Shown here piece by piece: positions 24,534 to 28,268 of a stretch of 28,268 bases of DNA (position 1 is its first letter; each line of letters starts with the position of its first letter). Under the pieces are notes generated by a model. It ran no database searches and was not told the DNA's origin. It saw only the letters and a list, made by a program, of their open reading frames with translations. Both the position numbers and the translations under genes were made by a program. The stretch is from NCBI GenBank assembly GCA_947451445.1, contig CANFZJ010000005.1, positions 1 through 28,268 on the forward strand, written 5' to 3'. This stretch comes from Comamonadaceae bacterium (GTDB taxonomy: Bacteria; Pseudomonadota; Gammaproteobacteria; Burkholderiales; Burkholderiaceae_C).

Positions 24534-25388
24534 ATGGCACTCACCCAAGTCCCCTCTAATGCCCTCGCCGCTGACGGGCGCTCGCTCAACGCGCTGAAGC
24601 TGCAAGCCGGACAGGACAGCCCGGCCGCCATCAAGGAAACCGCCAAACAGCTGGAGTCGCTGTTTATGCGCGAGCTCATCAAAAGCATGCGCGAGGCGAC
24701 CACCAAGTCCGGTCTGCTGGACAGCCCTGCTGGCGACCTGGGCACGGACCTGCTGGACCAACAGCTGGCGGTCACCATGTCGGGCCAACCAGGCGGTTTG
24801 TCGGCGGCGATTGAGCGCCAGCTGACCCGCCAGACCGTGCCCGCCGACCCTGGCGCACTGAAGATGCCCACCCCGGCCAGCAGCCAGCCCATCAGCAAGG
24901 CCGCCCCCGCCACCACCAGCCAGACCGACTTTGTGCAACGCCACAACGCCGCCGCCACCCAGGTCGAACAGGCCACCGGCATCCCGGCCAGCGTCATGCT
25001 GGGCCAGGCCGGGCATGAAACCGGCTGGGGCCGCAAAGAGATCAAGAACGCCGACGGCAGCACCTCGTTCAACCTGTTTGGCATCAAGGCTGGGGCCAGC
25101 TGGACTGGCAAGACCACCACCATTACCACCACCGAAGTGGTGAACGGCGAAGCCCGCAAAGTCAGCGCCAAGTTCCGCGCCTACGACTCGTACCAGGAGT
25201 CTTTCAGCGACTACGCCAAGCTCATCAACGACAGCCCCCGCTACGCCCAGGCGCGCCAGCAAACCGGCTCGTCCCAGGCTTACGCCACCGCACTCAAGCA
25301 AGCGGGCTACGCCACCGACCCCGACTACGCCGCCAAGCTGAACCGGGCTATCAGCACCACCCAGCAGCTGCGCCGGGCCTACGCGTAA
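24534..25388 (+). CDS. flgJ: Peptidoglycan hydrolase / rod cap FlgJ (dual domain)
   Basis: This 284-residue protein has both classic halves. The N-terminal rod-capping domain (about 28-100) contains ETAKQLESLFMRELIKSMRE. The C-terminal glucosaminidase domain (about 132-284) contains QAGHETGWG, with E162 as the catalytic acid, and NLFGIKAGASW. It clears a hole in peptidoglycan for the rod. The linker (100-131) is Pro/Ala/Ser-rich. The length is shorter than the enteric 313 residues but complete. A very strong ribosome binding site sits inside flgI. Confidence 0.96.
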   Translation: MALTQVPSNALAADGRSLNALKLQAGQDSPAAIKETAKQLESLFMRELIKSMREATTKSGLLDSPAGDLGTDLLDQQLAVTMSGQPGGLSAAIERQLTRQTVPADPGALKMPTPASSQPISKAAPATTSQTDFVQRHNAAATQVEQATGIPASVMLGQAGHETGWGRKEIKNADGSTSFNLFGIKAGASWTGKTTTITTTEVVNGEARKVSAKFRAYDSYQESFSDYAKLINDSPRYAQARQQTGSSQAYATALKQAGYATDPDYAAKLNRAISTTQQLRRAYA

Positions 25389-25394
25389 CACACC

Positions 25395-27296
25395 ATGGGC
25401 AACATCCTCAACCTCGGTGCGCGGGCGCTGGTCGCCAACGAACTGGCGCTGCAAACCATTGGCAACAATATTGCCAACGCCAGCACCGTAGGCTATTCAC
25501 GCCAGTCGGCGGTGATGCAAACCGTAGAAGGCCAGTTCAGTGGCGCGGGCTACATCGGCAAAGGCGTGGATGTGGTCACCATCCAGCGCAACCACGACGA
25601 ATACCTGACGCGCCAGGCGGCACTGTCCAAGTCGGTCACCGCCGCCGACCAAGCCCGGGCCAACAAGCTGCTGTTGCTGGAAAACGTGTTCACGGGGGGC
25701 ACCAACGGCCTGGGGGCAGCGGTGTCCGACATGATGAACGCCTACTCGGACGTGGCCAGCGCCCCGACCGACCTGACCGCCCGCACGGTGGTACTGACCC
25801 GTACCAGCGAGACCGCCGCCCGCTTCAACAGCGCCGCCGCCCAACTCAGCAACCTGCAGGACGGCCTGACCACCGAGCTGGGCAATAGCGTGACCGCCGT
25901 GAACACCATCACTGCAAATATCGCCGCCGTCAATGCACAAATCCAGCGCGTACAAGGCAACGGCCAGCCGCCCAACGACCTGCTGGACAAGCGCGACACC
26001 CTGATCAACCAGCTGAACCAGTACATCCAGACCACCCAGATCCCCGCCGACGACGGCACGGTGACGGTGTTTGCCTCGGCCAGCCAGCCGCTGGTGCTGG
26101 GCACAACCGCCACGCAACTCAAGCTGCAAGCCAACCCGCAAGACGCGTCGCAAAGCCAGATCACCATGGTGCGCAACAACGCCACCGTAGTACTCAACGA
26201 AGACATGATGGCCGGAGGCTCCATCAGTGGCCTGCTGAAGTTCCAGAACCAAGACCTGTCCGAAGGCGTCAACCTGCTGGGCCGCATGGCCGTCAGCCTG
26301 ACCACCGTACTCAACGCGCAGCACCAGCTGGGGCTGGACCTGGACGGCAACGCCGGTGGCATTTTGTTCAGCACCGTCACCATGCCCGATGGTGCAGCCG
26401 CCGCCAGCAACACCGGCAGCGGCACGGTCGCCGTGGCAGTAGACACGGCCAATGTGGACAAGCTGCAGCCGTCGGACTACAAGGTAACCTACACATCGGC
26501 CACCACCTACACCGTAGAACGTCTGTCGGACGGCACCTTTCCCACCGTCACCGCTGGCCCACCCGACACGGTAGACGGCTTGGCCTTGACCCTGGGTGGC
26601 ACACCTGCCGCAGGCGACAGCTTTCTGGTCCAGCCATTTCGTACCGCTGCGGCCAAAATCACCGCCGCCTTTGCCTCGCCGCGCCAACTGGCTGTGTCCA
26701 GCCCGGTGCAGGCCAGCATGGGCACCACCAACACCGGCAGCCTGGAGGTGGCCAACCTGGCCGCCAAATCAGTGCCCACCCCGGCAGCGGTCACCATCAC
26801 CTTCACCAGCCCCACCAGCTACACGCGGTCGGACATTGCGGGCAGCTTCAGCTACAGCCCCGGCACGGCCATTGCCTATGACGCCAGCAACCTGAACTCT
26901 GGCTGGTCACTGAACATGAAGGGTGCCCCCCTGGCCGGGGACAGCATCACCATCGAACCCGCCACCCTCAGCTACGCCAAGCGCAACGCAGGCAACGCCA
27001 CCGCCATGATGGATCTGCGCGACGTGGCGCTGTTTGACGGCTCCAGCCTGTCCGACGGCTATGCGTCGCTGATGTCCCAGGTTGGCGTCAAGGTGCAAAG
27101 CGTGCAGTATTCAGCCGAGGTGTCCAAGTCGATTGCCGACAACCTGGAAACCGCCCGCACCGGCGTGGCAGGTGTGAACCTGGACGAAGAAGCTGCCAAG
27201 CTGTTGCAGTACCAGCAGGCCTACCAGGCATCGGCCAAGCTGATCCAGGTATCGCAAAGCATTTTTGACAGCCTGCTGCAAACCGTAGGACGATAA
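25395..27296 (+). CDS. flgK: Hook-filament junction protein FlgK (HAP1)
   Basis: This 633-residue junction protein lies between hook and filament. The N-terminus, NLGARALVANELALQTIGNN (6-25), leads into IANASTVGYSRQ. The C-terminus, GVNLDEEAAKLLQYQQAYQA (593-612), is the conserved axial helix. The central variable part has two related modules (361-413 and 466-522), each ending in G.P.AGDS, also seen in FlgL. The gene starts six bases after flgJ with no clear Shine-Dalgarno, so coupling is likely. FlgN is its expected chaperone. Confidence 0.95.
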   Translation: MGNILNLGARALVANELALQTIGNNIANASTVGYSRQSAVMQTVEGQFSGAGYIGKGVDVVTIQRNHDEYLTRQAALSKSVTAADQARANKLLLLENVFTGGTNGLGAAVSDMMNAYSDVASAPTDLTARTVVLTRTSETAARFNSAAAQLSNLQDGLTTELGNSVTAVNTITANIAAVNAQIQRVQGNGQPPNDLLDKRDTLINQLNQYIQTTQIPADDGTVTVFASASQPLVLGTTATQLKLQANPQDASQSQITMVRNNATVVLNEDMMAGGSISGLLKFQNQDLSEGVNLLGRMAVSLTTVLNAQHQLGLDLDGNAGGILFSTVTMPDGAAAASNTGSGTVAVAVDTANVDKLQPSDYKVTYTSATTYTVERLSDGTFPTVTAGPPDTVDGLALTLGGTPAAGDSFLVQPFRTAAAKITAAFASPRQLAVSSPVQASMGTTNTGSLEVANLAAKSVPTPAAVTITFTSPTSYTRSDIAGSFSYSPGTAIAYDASNLNSGWSLNMKGAPLAGDSITIEPATLSYAKRNAGNATAMMDLRDVALFDGSSLSDGYASLMSQVGVKVQSVQYSAEVSKSIADNLETARTGVAGVNLDEEAAKLLQYQQAYQASAKLIQVSQSIFDSLLQTVGR

Positions 27297-27308
27297 CCGG
27301 AGCCCCCC

Positions 27309-28268
27309 ATGAGCAACTCTTTCACCCGCCTGGGCAGCGCCAACAGCTACGACAACGCGCTGCGCAACCTGACCACCCGGCAAAACGCCCTGTCGGCCAT
27401 GCAAGAGAACGTCACCTCGGGCAAAAAGATCGTCCGCTCCAGCGACGACCCCACAGGCGCAGGCCAGGCCGAGCGCGCCACCACCCGCATCGAACGCATC
27501 AAAACCGAACAACGCGCCCTGAACGTGCAGGTCAGCGCCATCACCCAGGCCGAAGCCACCCTGGGCGACGCCACCTCGCTGCTGCAAAGCTTTCGCGACC
27601 TGGTGGTGCAGGCCGGGGATGGCGCCAACAGCCCGACCGAGCGCGCCAGCATCGCCAAGCAGCTCACTGGCATCCGCGACGAACTGCTCACCCTGGCCAA
27701 CCGCAAAGACAGCAACGGCATGCCCCTGTTCAACGGGCTGGGCAGCCTGGCGTCGCCGTTTGTCACCAGCGCCGACGGCACCGCGCCCGACCCCGACTAC
27801 GCCTACGCCGGGCTGCCCGGCCAAACGGCGTCCAGCACCGTCGCCATTCCCTTCACGCTGGACGGCCGCGCCGCCTGGATGGACGTGCCCGAGGGCAACG
27901 GCGTGTTCAAGGTCAGCCTGGGTGCGGCCAACACCGGCAAGGCCTTTACCGATGTGGGCGTGGTCAACGACGCATCGCTGGCCGCCACCCAAGGCACGGA
28001 CTACACCGTCACCTTCAGCGTGCCCGTACCGCCCGCTACCGGGGCCACCACCTACACCCTGACCAACAACACCACCAGCGTGGTCAGCAGCAGCCTGACC
28101 TACACCCCCGGCCAGTCCATCGCCATGGGCGGCATCTCGATGGTGGTACGTGGCACCCCCGCCAATGGCGACACACTGGACACCAACGCCAACCTGGCCA
28201 GCGACCGCCCCAGCATCTTTGGCGTGCTGGACCGCGCCATCAACAGCATGTACGCCGTGGGCTCGACC
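27309..28268 (+). CDS. flgL: Hook-filament junction protein FlgL (HAP3), C-terminus cut by window edge
   Basis: The frame is open for 320 codons from ATG 27309 to the end of the window. The N-terminal NALRNLTTRQNALSAMQENV (16-35), then SGKKIVRSSDDPTGAGQAER and NGMPLFNGLGS (136-146), are flagellin-family features found in FlgL, which joins FlgK to the filament. A module at about 231-292 (TDYTVTF ... YTPGQSIAMGG ... GTPANGDTL) resembles the two in FlgK. GGAG lies just before the start. The missing end should carry the second axial helix. Confidence 0.93.
   Translation, partial: MSNSFTRLGSANSYDNALRNLTTRQNALSAMQENVTSGKKIVRSSDDPTGAGQAERATTRIERIKTEQRALNVQVSAITQAEATLGDATSLLQSFRDLVVQAGDGANSPTERASIAKQLTGIRDELLTLANRKDSNGMPLFNGLGSLASPFVTSADGTAPDPDYAYAGLPGQTASSTVAIPFTLDGRAAWMDVPEGNGVFKVSLGAANTGKAFTDVGVVNDASLAATQGTDYTVTFSVPVPPATGATTYTLTNNTTSVVSSSLTYTPGQSIAMGGISMVVRGTPANGDTLDTNANLASDRPSIFGVLDRAINSMYAVGST

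Overview
The window looks like chromosomal DNA from a GC-rich betaproteobacterium of the order Burkholderiales, most likely a member of the Comamonadaceae. The evidence is gene content and order, the length and sequence style of the flagellar proteins, and a short AT-rich palindromic repeat (AGCTAT...TAGC type) that I associate from memory with that family. The assignment is by eye, without a database search. No tRNA, rRNA, insertion sequence, phage gene or CRISPR array was seen, and no stretch above 300 bases lacks a gene.

Left part (1-6920, minus strand): a sugar and glycosyltransferase operon. A 2022-residue protein made of three consecutive TPR plus GT41 (O-GlcNAc transferase/SPINDLY-like) modules is followed, with an ATGA stop/start overlap, by rfbF (glucose-1-phosphate cytidylyltransferase). 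That gene overlaps the beginning of rfbG (CDP-glucose 4,6-dehydratase), which runs off the window. The operon is divergent from the flagellar genes, and a role in modifying a surface or flagellar protein is an inference from position only.

Middle part (7113-16373, plus strand): motA-motB (stator), cheY-cheZ (motor signalling), flhB-flhA (export gate), flhF, a FlhG-like protein lacking a Walker A motif, and fliA (sigma 28). From flhB to fliA every gene overlaps the next, so this is one tightly coupled transcription unit.

Right part (16532-28268): flgA-flgM-flgN on the minus strand (P-ring chaperone, anti-sigma 28, hook-filament junction chaperone), divergent from flgBCDEFGHIJKL on the plus strand (rod, hook cap, hook, L and P rings, rod-specific muramidase, junction proteins). 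flgL is cut by the window end. fliA and the flgMN pair are convergent, so the sigma factor and its antagonist sit within 1 kb of each other.

Together the genes cover stator assembly, motor switching by CheY, type III export, the sigma 28/FlgM checkpoint and the whole axial structure up to the hook-filament junction. Flagellin, the fli basal-body genes, flhDC and most che genes are not in the window. The points most worth a second look are the tripled GT41 protein with altered donor-site residues, the repeat element lying in frame between its first two modules, the degenerate FlhG, a 15-bp hairpin/inverted repeat ahead of flhB, and a hairpin that covers the flgB ribosome binding site.
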